Shown: positions 1 through 13,174 of the stretch, in pieces
How the letters are laid out: every line of letters begins with the position of its first letter
Position numbering within the stretch: position 1 is the stretch's first letter
NCBI RefSeq assembly: GCF_037975245.1
Contig: NC_092570.1
Span: forward strand, 8,677,001-8,741,000
Direction: 5' to 3'
Length of the DNA stretch: 64,000 nt
Origin: Apostichopus japonicus
Lineage: Eukaryota; Echinodermata; Holothuroidea; Aspidochirotida; Stichopodidae
The notes under the pieces: generated by a model
Seen by the model: the letters and a program-made list of their open reading frames with translations, nothing else
Database searches by the model: none
Told to the model about the DNA's origin: nothing
Position numbers and translations under genes: made by a program

Positions 1-864
1 TAAATTAAAACTAGATGTAACGTTGAACAAAGACAATAATGCAAGTTTATGTCTATTTCAGTGTATTGGATCATATGTGTACAAAGTAACTTGCTCTACT
101 TAGTCATCGTAATTATGTGTCTTTAATTAACATCTTATTTATCTTAGTCAACTTACTTAAGATCTAATTCCAGGAATCTTTTGGTGATTCCACATAATTT
201 ACTGTTTGCCAGAACTAATTATGTACATATATAGCTTTCCTTATTATCAAGCGAATACACATTAACTTCACTAAGGTCTTAACGAACACACAGAATAACT
301 CAATTCAACCAATGCACTACAACAGCAATCCAAACTGTACTTAGATGATGCAATGTGGGATATCCCCTATTGCGACATCAATCGTGACGTCACTCAAAAT
401 GATCCCCGCAGCTAACCATTGAGCTGTTCACTTCAATCAAGCATCAACAAATGCTACACCCATAATCATCTCCAAAATGGTAGCTCATGTGTCGTACCGG
501 AACTCTAAAATAACATTTTTCATTAATATCAACTGTAGTACTTCATCCCATGTCCATTAACCTCATAGAATAGCTTACATTCTTGACGGAAAATAACGTA
601 TCAACATTGTCAATACTGAAATAAAGATATACTTTACGGTAGTTATCACACTACTCAGGCATACACACAGTACATTGTGATGTTGAATGCGTGTTAAAGT
701 ACCTGGTTATTAATGTCACAAACGATCATACTCCTACTTATTTGATACTTAACAACAGGTCATCTACGAATAAAACCAACATATTTAAAATCTCAAAACA
801 TTTATCAGGCTTAGAAGTGATTAATTTAAGCAAATGGTAGGACTTAAAGACGTTCTTACCTAGA
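1..864. other. No feature seen
   Basis: AT-rich sequence without convincing open frames, repeats or RNA signals. Confidence 0.5.
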
Positions 865-872
865 GATGAGAC

Positions 873-1254
873 CAAGGGCGCAGGAACCGGGGGGGGGGGC
901 TGGGGGGCGCCAGCCCCCCCCCCCCAGTGAAAAATGTGGAGGGGCGGAAGTATTATTCCGCCCCCCCGCTTCGCAAGTCAGAAAACCCCTTTTTCATTTC
1001 CAAATGAGATAAAAAATCTCATTTGGAGCACCAAATTGCATCTAAGGCCAGGTGAAAATACAAAATTAAGTTTACAAAATGGAGTGGGTGTTGAAGTGTG
1101 CTATATTGCACCAAATTGCATCTGAGGCCACCTGGAAATGCAAAAATTTCCAAAGGGGAGGGGGACACCCCTCCCCTTAGACCCCTCCCCCAGGCCGGCC
1201 ATCAGTCTTCAGCCCCCCCCCCCCCCCACTCAAAAGTGCCTTCCTACGCCACTG
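873..1254 (+). mobile_element. Non-autonomous hAT-type element, 382 bp
   Basis: Flanked by a perfect 8-bp duplication GATGAGAC (865-872, 1255-1262). Imperfect inverted ends contain GGCGCAGGAA and TTCCTACGCC next to G/C homopolymers. A second copy in opposite orientation is at 5368-5738. Confidence 0.85.
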
Positions 1255-1434
1255 GATGAGACTGAACCAACAACTCGATGTAACGTTGAACTGTTCCACC
1301 CATGATTTCATTGGCGTCTAAGTGGTACGCGTGCGCTATCATGCGTTATGTTAATTAGGTTGTATGTCGTTATGGCATAGTGGAGTCAGTGAGGTTGAGA
1401 AAAATCATAGAAAAGGACGCAAAATGCTGCTTTA

Positions 1435-1590
1435 ATAATAAAATAAAAATACTGATAATAGTAACGATAATAATCATAATTATAACAACGATAATTATAC
1501 TAATAATATCATTAATAAGTATAATACTTATATTAATAATGATGATAATAATAATAATAACAATAATAACAATAGTAATAATAATATTAA
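1435..1590. repeat. Interrupted AAT/ATA microsatellite
   Basis: Dense ATAATAATA-type triplets with interruptions. Open frames on both strands are isoleucine-rich artefacts. Confidence 0.85.
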
Positions 1591-1599
1591 AGCGCAAAG

Positions 1600-2490
1600 T
1601 AAAAGATAATTTCTTAGCGCTGTACGAAGAACATATGAACAAATTAACATAAAATACAAACAGGACAGAGAAGACCGAAAAAAACTAATTCAGTAATAAG
1701 TTTCGAGTTTATATTTGAAGTTAGTTATTGAGAGGGTGTTGCGAATATTGAGAGGCAAAGTATTCCAAAGCTTCGGTAATGTTTTGGCGGTAACTATATT
1801 TCGTCAGTGAAGATTGCGTAAACGTAAAGTGATTCTCCTTTACTGCGAACTTCAGGGAAGCGCACGATGGTATAAAATCCTTGATTTGGTGAGCATGCAT
1901 GACTTAAAGAAACTGAAAATACAAACAAGGGTATATGTTGTACGCAATGCAGTGGAAGCTGCTTTTTACCTAAACATACAAATATAACCATTTGCTAAGA
2001 TCCTCATCGTCTAAGAATTTCTACACCACAGGGGGACATACTGAATACCATAGAAATCGATTCAAATACTTAGCGGTTAAAGAACGGAAAGAGCTAAATC
2101 CTAAGATAAAACATGCTAACACTCTTGCAAGTTTTAAAGAAATGATTGGCCATGTTTAGTAATGGTGTATTTACCAGACCTTGATATGTTTTATCTACTC
2201 GTTTTACTTCTATTTCAGTGTTCTTTGTGATTTTATTTTGTGTTTTATTCTTATTTAACTCTGTTATTTAAATATTTATATGTTCTAATTTCTGATTGAG
2301 AAAGAAAGAAAGGTGGCACTGATGCATACAGTACGTACCGAATGCGACAACAAGCAGTAAAGGGAAAATAAGAGCACTCAGTGGCGTCTTCATGTCTGCA
2401 TGCATAAGAAAAGGAAAGTTGATTTAAAGAATGCGCACTTTATTCACGCAACGTTCAAATGGTAAAATAGCAGAATACTTAGAATATAAA
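1600..2490. other. No feature seen
   Basis: AT-rich, with only short open frames lacking recognisable motifs, ending at the SINE. Confidence 0.5.
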
Positions 2491-2582
2491 GCCTAGTGGT
2501 TAGGGTGTCCGCATATAAAGCGGGAGGCCCGGGTTCGAATCCTGGTGGAGACTGGAAGTTTTTTTCCACTGTTCTTGATTTC
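2491..2582 (+). mobile_element. tRNA-derived SINE
   Basis: A-box-like TAGTGGTTAGGG and a perfect B box GGTTCGAATCC lie about 35 bases apart, followed by a non-tRNA tail ending TGTTCTTGATT. Two further copies in DAW1 intron 6 share the tail, which argues for a SINE rather than a functional tRNA. Confidence 0.75.
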
Positions 2583-2609
2583 CAACTCACTACGATTTAT
2601 ATATATATA

Positions 2610-3937
2610 CAGGGGCGTATCCAGGATTTTCCAATAGGGGGGGGCGTCAGGCATGAATGATCGCCGTCCTGGGGGATGGGTCTAAGGGGAGGGGTGGACA
2701 ATTTTTGCTTTCGAAGAAGGGCTGAAATGCAAAATGGTGCCATATGCATGGGCGGCGATCCGTACTTCCGAGTGAGGGGGGGGGGATATGACCTTGTTGA
2801 CTATCTAAGCGTAGCGCCACCATGGGTTGGCGCGAAGCGTACACGAAAATTTTGGGATTAACAAACCCTCTAGATGGCCGGAAACGGCACTTCCCGAGGT
2901 TTCCAAGCGGTATATACCCAACTTTAAAATAGGGATGTCATGTCCGAAATATCTCATAATCAGGATCCAAAATACTTTTTTTTTTAATTTCGGGTGTTAT
3001 TTTGGGAAAATTGCCCCTGTCAATCTTGTTTCAGGCGCAACGGTAGAATGTTCGAGAGCTCTTTTATATTATTCGATGAAGAAAATGGCCTCATGCAGGC
3101 TATTATAGGCCTATATACATGCAATACACAATTACACATAGTTACATTCCTAGGTACCGATTGTTAGGGCATCCAGGTGAAACGTGTATTAAGCATTACC
3201 CTGGTAACATGAGATTCTCAGCTGTTCGAGGGAACATGTACGTGTGTAGGCCTACTATTGGGCCTATATGAATACTATGAGGGTGCATATATGTACTATA
3301 TCAATACCGTGGGCGCAATAATACATTTTGTTGTTATAGGGCCAATGAAGCCTACAGTCAACTATTCTTGCTTTATAATGACGCTTTATTTGAAAAGATC
3401 GCACTGCGTTTATGGTAGGCGAGAAATGAAGCTAAAAAAGAGCCGTACATTAACGATGATGCATAAATGTAGGCATGAAAATATTCTTATCCCTGGCATT
3501 TGGTGGGGGGATATGGTGTATTACATCCCCTCCAACCATTTTCATGGGGGATATATCCCCCCTTCCCCCCAGGATCGCCGTCCATGGCCATATGTGATCC
3601 ATTTTTCGACCTTAATAATAAGCAACATTTCCAGTAAATATGGACACAAAATGCACAATTTAGTATGGCTGGCATGTCACTTAGTGTTTATAGTGATAAT
3701 ACAAACACAATTACCATCTATGTTTCTAAAACTATTATGCCGCCGAACTTCGCCAGAACCTTTTTTTGGCAAACAAAAAATAAAGCATACGGGAGGGGGG
3801 GGGGGTTGAGCGATCACCGACATCTCACATAAAGGTCGTCATCAATTTTTTTTTTTTGGCTAATCTTTTTTTTTTTGGTGACGGCCAATAGGGGGGGGGC
3901 GCGCCTGTTGCGCCCCCCCCCCCTGGATACGCCCCTG
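2610..3937 (+). mobile_element. Non-autonomous hAT-type element, 1.33 kb
   Basis: Perfect 16-bp inverted ends CAGGGGCGTATCCAGG (2610-2625 and 3922-3937) are flanked by TATATATA on each side (8 bp; low-complexity, so less telling). It holds the internal block CTATCTAAGCGTAGCGCCAC shared with several fragments at 15-21 kb. Internal open frames have no recognisable domain. Confidence 0.85.
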
Positions 3938-4424
3938 TATATATATATCTGAAATACCAAGAAATTACCTGAAACACACAAAACAGCAGTAGGAACACTG
4001 ACCGGGTGTTATACAACAACAACGGATAATGAAGACAACAATGATTTGTACCTAAAATCATTATAACTTATGTTATAGAACCGAGAAAAGCAACATTTAA
4101 TGTTAAACAATAATCATTAAGTGGCCTTAATTAATCTTCACCATGCAGTCAATTGTTGAGAAAGTTTCAATGTCATTACCAAAACATCATGATATATGAA
4201 CTTCAATCTATACTCAGGCTATACAAAAATTGAAATAGGTCTTTATTTAAAAAGTAGGCTAACGTGTCCACTTCAAAAGTTTGATAACCAACTCAAAGAT
4301 ATAAATTGATGCAGACTATACTATTTTGGTTTGGGCGATACTCACTGACAGTTACAGTTTGCTTGCGTGACTTATCTGTCTGCCTGGTATCATTTGGATG
4401 TATTAGTATAGAGTGTGCACTAGA

Positions 4425-4600
4425 CTGGTGTTGTATCGGTATAGATGGTCCACTGTAGGCTGCTGATGTATTGGTACAGATGGTGCACTAGGCTGTTGAT
4501 GTATTGGTACAGATGGTGCACTAGGCTGGTGATGTATCGGTACAGATGGTGCACTAGACTGCTGATGTATTGGTACAGATGGTGCACTAGACTGGTGACT
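4425..4600 (+). repeat. 33-bp tandem repeat, about five copies
   Basis: Unit contains GATGTATTGGTACAGATGGT followed by GCACTAGGCTG. The 33-bp period (11 codons) keeps frames open on both strands without indicating a gene. Confidence 0.85.
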
Positions 4601-5367
4601 GGTGACAAATGTAGGGATCCACTAACAAGAGAGAACACACTTAAACCTGCTGGTAGGAGGAACAAAGCCGTTCGGAACCAAGAGACAGCTCAAAACTTGT
4701 CAAAATGAAACAGAGAACCGTTGAATTATGCAAAATTTTGAAAATGCATTACCAGCACGGTCTATACGAAGCAAGGTCGGTTACAAACTAACTGAGCTAG
4801 GGTTCGGTGAACATTTTAAATGAGTGAGCGTTATTGCCGTATATAGCCATTGTAAATCACTTCGAGGTGAAAAATATGTTTGTTCTACTCGTGAATACAG
4901 ACCGTGACAAACAATATGTCTAGTCTTTAGCATTCAGCGAGAAACCTACACAATATAGAACATAATAAAAGCCCACGCGCTAATCACATGATATGCAGGG
5001 AGTAAGTAGCAATAACTGGTCCGAAAGTGTCGCCATTCAAGCTAAAGAAGTCAACAGGTAACACATGCAGTAGTTGCGTGATCATCAAACTTTGGTTGAG
5101 TCCCTGCCCAGTTTGCATCGCTGTATCGTCGTCTGCTTCATCGCCACTCAGACGACTGCATGTTACGTTGAGCTGTAACTCTGCACTATTCTGTGTAAGG
5201 AGCTAATTAGCCTTTGGTTTAAACAATGAAAGGAAAGTGGATTATTTAATGCTAAGTAAACATAAATATATGTGGGTCAGTATCTGTACGGGAGAGGGTT
5301 AAAGTTGTGCAATTACTCTCTGGAGATGAATTTTACACCATTCATGATCTTGGCATTCAGGTTAATG

Positions 5368-5738
5368 CAGTGGCGTAGGAAGGTACTTTTGAGTGGAGGG
5401 CCGGGCTGAAGACTGATGGCCGGCCTGGGGGGAGGGGTCTAAGGGGAGGGGGTGTCCCCCTCCCCTTTGGAAATTTTTTGCATTTCCAGGTGGCCTCAGA
5501 TGCAATTTGGTGCAATATAGCACACTTCAACCCACCCACTCCATTTTGTACATATTTTGCATTTTCACCTGGCCTTAGATGCAATTTGGTGCTCCAAATG
5601 AGATTTTTTTTCTCATTTGGAAATGAAAAAGGGGTTTTCTGACTTGCGAAGCGGGGGGGGCGGAATGATACTTCCGCCCCTCCACATTTTTCACTGGGGG
5701 GGCTGGCGCCCCCCAGCCCCCCGGTTCCTACGCCCTTG
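5368..5738 (-). mobile_element. Non-autonomous hAT-type element, 371 bp, inverted copy of 873-1254
   Basis: Flanked by a perfect 8-bp duplication GGTTAATG (5360-5367, 5739-5746). Its reverse complement matches 873-1254 along almost all its length, including CATTTGGAGCACCAAATTGC. Confidence 0.87.
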
Positions 5739-5746
5739 GGTTAATG

Positions 5747-7484
5747 ATATTCAGCAAACTGAGAACATCCTTAATTTTCAGCTGTGATGTATTCTACGTA
5801 GCTTATCAGTTATCAATGTAAATGGTCAGGGAGTGAGTAATTGTACATTAATAGTTTGAAAGGAACACCGCCACACTTCAACAGATCACAGTATATTTGG
5901 TATATTTGCGAGATACACAAGGAACATGAAAAGGATATAACGGAGAGGGGTGGCGGCTGGAGAGGGGGGGGGCGGATACGCTGTTGATGTGAACTTTTGA
6001 TAGAATTGGTAATTTGTAGAGACAGCCATTCCAAAATAGTCTACAGAAAGTGAGTTAGTGCCAACTGCAGAATATGAGCAAACAGGAACAGTATTATGGA
6101 GACAAAATACTCTTCGTTCTTCACAGATGAAATCTTTGAATGCATTACGTGCAACGATGCGAGTGTTGTACGATCATAAACGTACTGAGACGTAGAAGGC
6201 CATCTATGCAATTAATCTATTTCACCGGAAGCTTCAGACCCGATTTATGGTAAGTATATTCGCAGTTACGAATGATTGCTTCGTAGCAAACGATTGTCAC
6301 TAATGGCCGAACAGACTTTAACAAAAAGCAGATGGATGAATTTCCCTCCGATAAATGGCTCTGCCGCCCTCTATTTATTAAAGTCGAAAGTCCTGCACGA
6401 TAAGATGACTATCAAAGGAGTAGCGATATACTTAAAATGTTAACGCCATTGCCCACCCTCGCCCTAGCTCCCGTAACCACCAGGGCGTACTTAATTGTAC
6501 CTCTGGGGTTTTTAACACCGGAACAAAATAGTACGCACCACACAGTTCCGTAACGAGTTACAGTGAATCTTCAAGGTAATGTGGGCCCTAGGTCTTTGCA
6601 AATTATTTCACCATGTATAAACACCATGGAGAGTCGGAAATACGAACACTCCTAATTATTCCAATTTTCCTTATCATGACCATGTAAAATATTAGCTATA
6701 AGAACCATAAGTTTTCGTTAGTTGTTAACAAATCTCGGTTCTTGGAAGGTCTGAATTGTCTCAATCGACCCAATTTTCGTACAAAATATACTTCCCATCA
6801 ACACATAGCAAAGCCCCAACCCCCCCCCCCCCAAAAATAACTAAAAACCTAGTTGCTATCGTACCTAAAAGATGTTCTACTATTTGCTTTTTATTACTTT
6901 TATGGTTCCTTGAGAGGGAAACCTATTGAGACACTTTTGCTGACCTTGAAAAATTGCGAAGAGGGACCGCAGATTGCATAGTCTATAAGCAGATGGCAAA
7001 GTCGGTAATTACTATTACGGTTAGATTCGTCCAACACGGCAACATACAGGAACGATGTACTCAAAGCCAAAGACTGTGTTATTTGGCTAGCAACGACTAG
7101 GCCGTCATTTCTTAGATAGGTTGCTATTACTATAGTCGTAGGGTCTGCACTATTTGTTCAATGTTAGAAAAAACATTCAACAGGTAGAATAAAATTATCA
7201 AAGGCGCGATAAAATTGTACTTGGTACTATTAAATAAGTAACTGTTGATAATATTATGTAGTTAATGTCTTTAAATGTTAACAAAAAATTATGTTAATGC
7301 AGGAATTGTAAACCCCTGTACAATAGTCCATGTACCTGACGCTTTTTAGGTTATTACCAATACCATTGTGTTGACAGGGTTAACGTATTAAAGTTGGCAT
7401 TAAATATAACACACTTCCTGTTGCAAAACTGCTCAATACATAGAAGTAGAGCAAGTACATAATAACGTATACCTATACGGTAAC
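5747..7484. other. No gene seen
   Basis: Unremarkable AT-rich sequence apart from a G-run near 5965 and a C-run near 6820. Confidence 0.45.
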
Positions 7485-8200
7485 CTACAGCATGTTGTTA
7501 CTCCAGTCACGCCTGCAGTATGCGGCAATCATCAGACAACTGGGCGAAAACCTTCCTGCATGTGACCTTAACATGTTTCTTCCTAGCACGTTTAGACCGG
7601 CAGCCCAGTGCACTTTGATCAAACGAACGAGGTACCAATATCTGAGTATTGGAACATTTGTGGAAAAACCCAGTATATCCAAAAGTGGATGTCTGCCGTG
7701 GTCGCTCTGCTGCATGTGGCCCCTGGGGCCGGTTAAAGGGGGCCCAAAAATGCATCTGATCAAACGAGGTACCACTTGAAACCAATGTCAACTTAATGCA
7801 TGAATGCCACATAGTACTGAATGGCCCATGCCAGACAAATTTTCTGCTGCAAAGGGCCCGCCAGACGCCCCCAAATATGGCCCAAATGCCCATTAGCGTA
7901 GCATTGACCCAGATTAAATATGCAAGGTACCACTCAAAACCGGTTTGGAACCACACAAAAACAATATTAAATGCAAAGGTACTTTCCACAGAGTAAAGAA
8001 CTGCCAATGCAAGACAAATTTTCTTCTGCATAGGTCCCACCAGATAGAAGGTATAGGTGGCCCAATGCGGCCCTATATGGGCCTAATGAATTGTATATCG
8101 ATGCAGACTATATGTGCCTTGTGACATGACATTTGTTGCATTCCACAGAGTAAAGAAATGCCAATACAATACAAATTTTCTTCTGCAAATCTACAAAGTT
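7485..8200 (+). repeat. Internally repetitive, probably mobile, non-coding region
   Basis: CAAACGAGGTACCA-type and AGACAAATTTTCTTCTGCA-type blocks recur (for example near 7835, 8010 and 8165), as does CCACAGAGTAAAGAA (7987, 8142). The open frame on the - strand at 7507-8040 is interpreted as a by-product. Confidence 0.5.
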
Positions 8201-8535
8201 TAAAATCTTGAGAAAGAACGCTTAAAGGCGATATCGCTCGTAGACTTTTTTTTGAGGGCGCTGGCATTATCGAGGTTTCAGCGAGGTTTACGGGGACCCC
8301 TATTAATCACGTGACCTCGGTGGCAAATTTAGATCAGTGAATAGCACAGGCAAGCGTATGCGCAACAAGCCCGTACCCATTGCACACATAATGTTATAAC
8401 ACAGCATTTCAGTTTACTGTACTGTTTACCGCATAGGACCTTCGTCCTCGATAGTTTGTTGTTTGTGTGCCTTTTGAGTAAAGAATACTGTACGATTTTC
8501 GTCCAAATACATTCGATTAGAGTATTGTGACAATC

Positions 8536-11500
8536 ATGGAAAAAGGATCAGGGCAAGAAGAATCGGGCGAAATAAAACGACCTTATCCTGGAACGAGCGT
8601 AGGTTAGGTTTAAGTGGAGGAAGGCCTTTGTTGCATGGACCTGACAAAAACAGCAGTGCAAAGGAACAACAGCGACGAAGAGATGCCACGAAGATCTATC
8701 TTCTACGTTCCTATGTAAGCTGGCAAATGGAGAAAGAACTATACAGACATGTCCATGATTTGACTTCTGTGAGCAACGTATATTTCGCAGGACATTTGCT
8801 TCAGGACCACACAAAAAGGTAATGATTTGCTAAGCTAGGCTAAAACTGTATAGGGTAGTTGTCCTAGGTTACATGTATAGCCTATCAGTTTTGCGAAGTA
8901 CAGAATACTGTCAAGTTCGGACACCCCTAAGAAATACACGATTTCACAATGATAACCTACAAGCAAAAGCCAGTATCACTAAAAACTACGAAGCTACAGT
9001 TATTTCCTCTGCAAAATGACCTGTGTGCAAGTATGTACGTTTATATTTGTCAATAAAATGAAGATAACGGAGTTTTGGGGTATTTTAAGGCTTAGGTGTT
9101 CGAATTTCGCATTGTCTAGTATGCTATTGTATTTGTAACATACATGATTTGATATGCCTAAGCCATGTAACTAGTCCTATCATTCATTATTTTTCCAATG
9201 GGCCTAGCGTATGCTAACCTTATCATACTTATCCTAGCACAAAGTAGCAGTAAGTTGTATTACTGAGTCAGCATCATCACTGTTTGTGAATGCTTGTCAT
9301 GAAGATACTGTATACAGTTAAAAATGAAAGTATCCTTTCTAAAGAAGACTGACTCATATTTATGCAATGGAAAGCTGGGCCATCTCATCACCAAATAGTA
9401 AACTGTTTTTGCCTCAACAAATTGATGGAAATATATTTTCTAACCACTAGGCCTTGGTGATCTGTTCATCCCCACCCCCTCCAGGTTCTAAATTGTTATC
9501 AGCTGTCCTTGTTTGAAGAAGATATTCTTGTGAATGAGCATTTGAAAAAAAGAAAGAAGTTTGAAGCCTCATCTTTGCCCAGTCATAATTAACTAGGCAT
9601 ATATAGAACTAAGGCCTATTGTAATAAGTATCTGAATTTAGTGTTCAAAGTAACTGCATCCCCTAATTTTGTAAAATGCACCAGTGAGGAAGGCCTACTG
9701 TGCTGTACACGTACAACCACATGGACCTGCAGTTTTTCCTATAAAAATAATGCATCTACATAAATACTTTAGAATCACTCCTAACTGATTCACATGTTTT
9801 CACACCGCTACATATGCAACTATACCTTAGGTTTTTCTAAGGTCAGCCACAGCCAGCATATACGCAATCAAGTTTTAATGGTTCATTTGGGCAACGGGGT
9901 GTACATGTTATCTACTGACTCAATCATGTGTACATTTCTGCGTTTGGGATTTTTGAAGGAACCCAACTGCTATGCAAGAACTAAGGTAAATTAGCCTCAC
10001 AAATTGAGGGAACATATTAGTACATATAGCTACACCTATATAAACCTTTATATTGCCATGCCTGGAGGTAAGAAAGTACCAGTTTTTTTGTGTAGGCCTG
10101 ATGCTATAATGTTGTGATAAGTTATCATATTTTTATATATGGGTCCATCCATGCCAAATCAACAGTGGCCTCCACGCCCACCCTCTCAGAATTGCCTGAA
10201 ATTGATATGGTGTCTTGCAATATGTCTCAAAGGATGAAATTGGGCAAAAAAAAAATGGAAAACTTTTTGGTTGCTAGGATACGGCCCGCCTAGCAACCAA
10301 ATCCAGATTGCATTTTAAGAGCCCTAAATGATCTGATGTTTAGTGTTCAAAAATTATAATCTATTAAATTTGGTAACCGTAACTATCTCTTGTGGAGAGT
10401 AATCTAGCATTAATGGTAGTCTGAAAACTAACTATGCATGTAAACAGGAATTTTTCACAATGGTGGGCTTATGTCATGGAGTAAGCTAGCATCTCAATTC
10501 TCACTCATGAAACCAACTGCTCACATAAACAGGAAGTTTACACAGTAGGTAAATAATGAGTGTACATCAAACTTTGATCAAAAGACTGGACATCTTTTAG
10601 TGATATGAAACCAATCAGTTCACTTAGACAGGAAGTTTACATAGTAAATTGTACATTGACATGTGAGCTCAGGTTGTTGAGCAAGCAGTTGGGCAACACA
10701 AAATTATCCTCACAATTTTCTTGAAAGGTACCACGGTTTTAGGATATGTTGAAGAATATATCATCCTTATCTGGGTTTAAATCATTGTGGGTTAACAATA
10801 TGTTATTATTGAAATCTGCCAAAGTGTTTGTTTGTTACTTCTCTCTTTCATATTTTTTCTTGGGTAGGTATGATAAAAACATGTTTGTTTGTAATAATCA
10901 TTACCAGATTCATTACGCATACAATTAAGCTTGGGGTGTACAGTAAAATTACTATTTCAGTTATATGATTTACGGACAATTTTTTTGTTTCATTGAACAG
11001 GTGTTAAATGCATCTTTCCAGAAGGATGCCGAAAGTCAAACAGAGGCATTCTCAGCAGCTGTCACCACAGAAAGATCAGTTGACACTCAGAAAGGAGAAG
11101 GTAAATTTATATGTTTATCCTTGCATGAATAACAGACTGGAAGAGCAGTGCTAATCTTATATCTGATCTGATGTGATCAGAAAAATAATACAATTTCATT
11201 CTCATTAAATTCCTAAAGAAAAGAAAAAAATGGTAGCATATTGCTCATCCACTAAAAAGGGTACATGTGTATGAGAATTTATATAAAAGTCAGTGGGCCT
11301 GATATCATGAGGATCTTCTTTAGAGGCAAACTGACTAGTAACAGGAAATTCAAGAGACACAATAGAGCCTGGTACAGAGAGGACATGGTGAACACAAAGA
11401 AAGAAGTTAATGGTGTATTGAAAAAAAGGAGTCAGGGAAAGCAAAGGTATTTAGATAAACTGTGGAGTACAAAGCGAGGATTAAGAAAGGAGAGAGGGGG

Positions 11501-13174
11501 AATGAACTATGGCAGAATACAGAGATGGAGCAGGATTAAGTTAGCATAGGTGTAGGAGCCTCATTTGATTTGTGGGGGGCTGAAACGACTTGCCCGAAAA
11601 ATATATCCGAAATTTTCGTGCGCTCCGTGCGCGATCAACATGTTGTTGTGCATATCATATAGGCATTCATCGGTTATTACATCACATGCCAATAACATAC
11701 AATCTTATTAGCCTTCCATATTGGTTAAAATTATTGGGGAATCTGTAAAACAAAAATGATCATAACAATATAAGTTTAAACATTGAAAAACACATTGCAA
11801 AATATTCTTCTTGCAGTAGGTGCCCGAAAAATTCTCAACTTATTGCCGAATTTTCACCAAAAAAAGTGAAAAACACATTGCAAATTATTCTTCTTTCAGT
11901 AGGTGCCCGAAAAATTCTCAGCATACAGTATTGCCCGAATTTTCACCAAAAAATGTGAAAAACACACTGCAAATTATTCTTTTTTCAGTAGGTGCCTGAA
12001 AAATTCTCAGCATATTGCCCAAATTTTCACCAAAAAATGTGAAAAACACACTGCAAATTATTCTTTTTTTAAGTAGGTGCCCGTAAAATTCTCAGCATAT
12101 TGCTGGAATTTTCACCGAAAAAAGTGGAAAACTCATTGCAAATTATTCTTCTTTCAGTAGGTGCCCGAAAATTTCTCAGCATTTTGCCCGAATTTTCACA
12201 AAAAAAAGTGAAAAACACATTGCAAATTATTCTTCTTTCAGTAGGTGCCCGAAAAATTCTCAGCATATTGCCCGAATTTTCACCAAAAAATGTGAAAAAC
12301 ACACTGCAAATTATTCTTTTTTCAGTAGGTGCCTGAAAAAGTTTAAACATATTGCCCGAATTTTCACCCAAAAATGTGCAAAACACACTGCATATTATTC
12401 TTTTTTTAAGTAGGTGCCCGAAAAATTCTCAGCATATTGCCCGAATTTTCCTACGCCTATGTAAGTTAGTCATGTCCTTCTTGTATATTGAGCCCATTCA
12501 GTTGAATGGTGCTAAGGCATTCCGTCCACTCTCTCTATCTCTGCTGTGGTGTACTATGTCTGAGATGGTTAGTCTACGAATTTAGTTACCTGTTGGGACA
12601 TGTCTTACTTTAATGGTATGATTGGGGAACTGAAAGTGTTCCCCTACTGGAGTCTCCATTTTCATTGTATTGACCTGTGACTAGAACTGCTTATTGAGGG
12701 TGGTCTTGGTTTCACCAACATACTTGTAACTTCAATATCTTCTACTTCAATGTCCTCTAAACTCAATGACACCATTTAAATTGAAATATCAGTTTCCAGT
12801 GCTGCGAAAGTGTGATAAGTTCTAAACAAAAGTATATTTTTAGTCACAGCCATAGTAGCTATAGCAGGATACTTGCCATCTAGTAACAAATGTTTTATGT
12901 AATCTTTACAGATACTTCTGATCCAGTTACTTCAACACCTCTCAAGAAGCCATCTGCCATGTTCTGTCCAATGTCACCAGTAGGATTAGATATGGAGCAG
13001 CATGGGAGAGAAACATCAGACCATACAAATACACATTGCCACATTTACATGATCCTGAACAAAAGAGATCATACATATGGCAGGGGCAAGCACTTTTCCC
13101 AGACTTTTATTGACAGGTTGTGCGACATTCACGTTGGATTAGCAGCTATTGATACATCTGCATCACCAGATTGA
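8536..13174 (+). CDS. Possible uncharacterised spliced gene, tentative
   Basis: The best-supported parts are an exon at 11001-11100 (acceptor TTGAACAG, donor GTAAAT) and a terminal exon at 12912-13174 (acceptor TTTACAG, TGA at 13172-13174). They join in phase to give an open frame reading VLNASFQKDAESQTEAFSAA, then TSDPVTSTPLKKPSAM and GLAAIDTSASPD. Upstream, 8628-8715 (or to about 8773) encodes RRRDATKIYLLRSY and has phase-0 donors (GTAAGC at 8716, GTGAGC further on) that could join. An ATG at 8536 opens MEKGSGQEESGEIKRPYPG but in another frame, so the first exon structure is unresolved. I recognise no domain. A hAT element (11545-12461) lies in the second intron. It could instead be part of an old mobile element. 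Confidence 0.3.
8881..9119 (-). mobile_element. Short member of the MITE family found at 53.5-54.0 kb
   Basis: The reverse complement of this stretch aligns with 53517-54004 over both ends, sharing for example ATCGTGTATTTCTTAG and TATTTGTCAATAAAATGA, with an internal deletion. Ends contain TTGCGAAG and GAATTTCGC. Confidence 0.65.
11545..12461 (+). mobile_element. Non-autonomous hAT-type element with an internal 83-bp tandem array
   Basis: Inverted ends CATAGGTGTAGGA and TCCTACGCCTATG are flanked by a perfect 8-bp duplication TAAGTTAG (11537-11544, 12462-12469). From about 11790 onward an 83-bp unit containing GTAGGTGCCCGAAAAATTCT repeats about eight times. Confidence 0.9.

Noticed and set aside
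2491-2582. Functional tRNA gene
   Set aside because: A and B boxes are present but the acceptor stem does not close properly and the sequence recurs twice elsewhere with a shared non-tRNA tail, so it is a SINE.
4420-4708. Repetitive peptides on both strands (for example LLMYWYRWCTR)
   Set aside because: A 33-bp tandem period keeps frames open by arithmetic; no gene.
7507-8040. 177-residue open frame on the - strand
   Set aside because: Lies in an internally repetitive, probably mobile region with open frames on both strands; no family resemblance.
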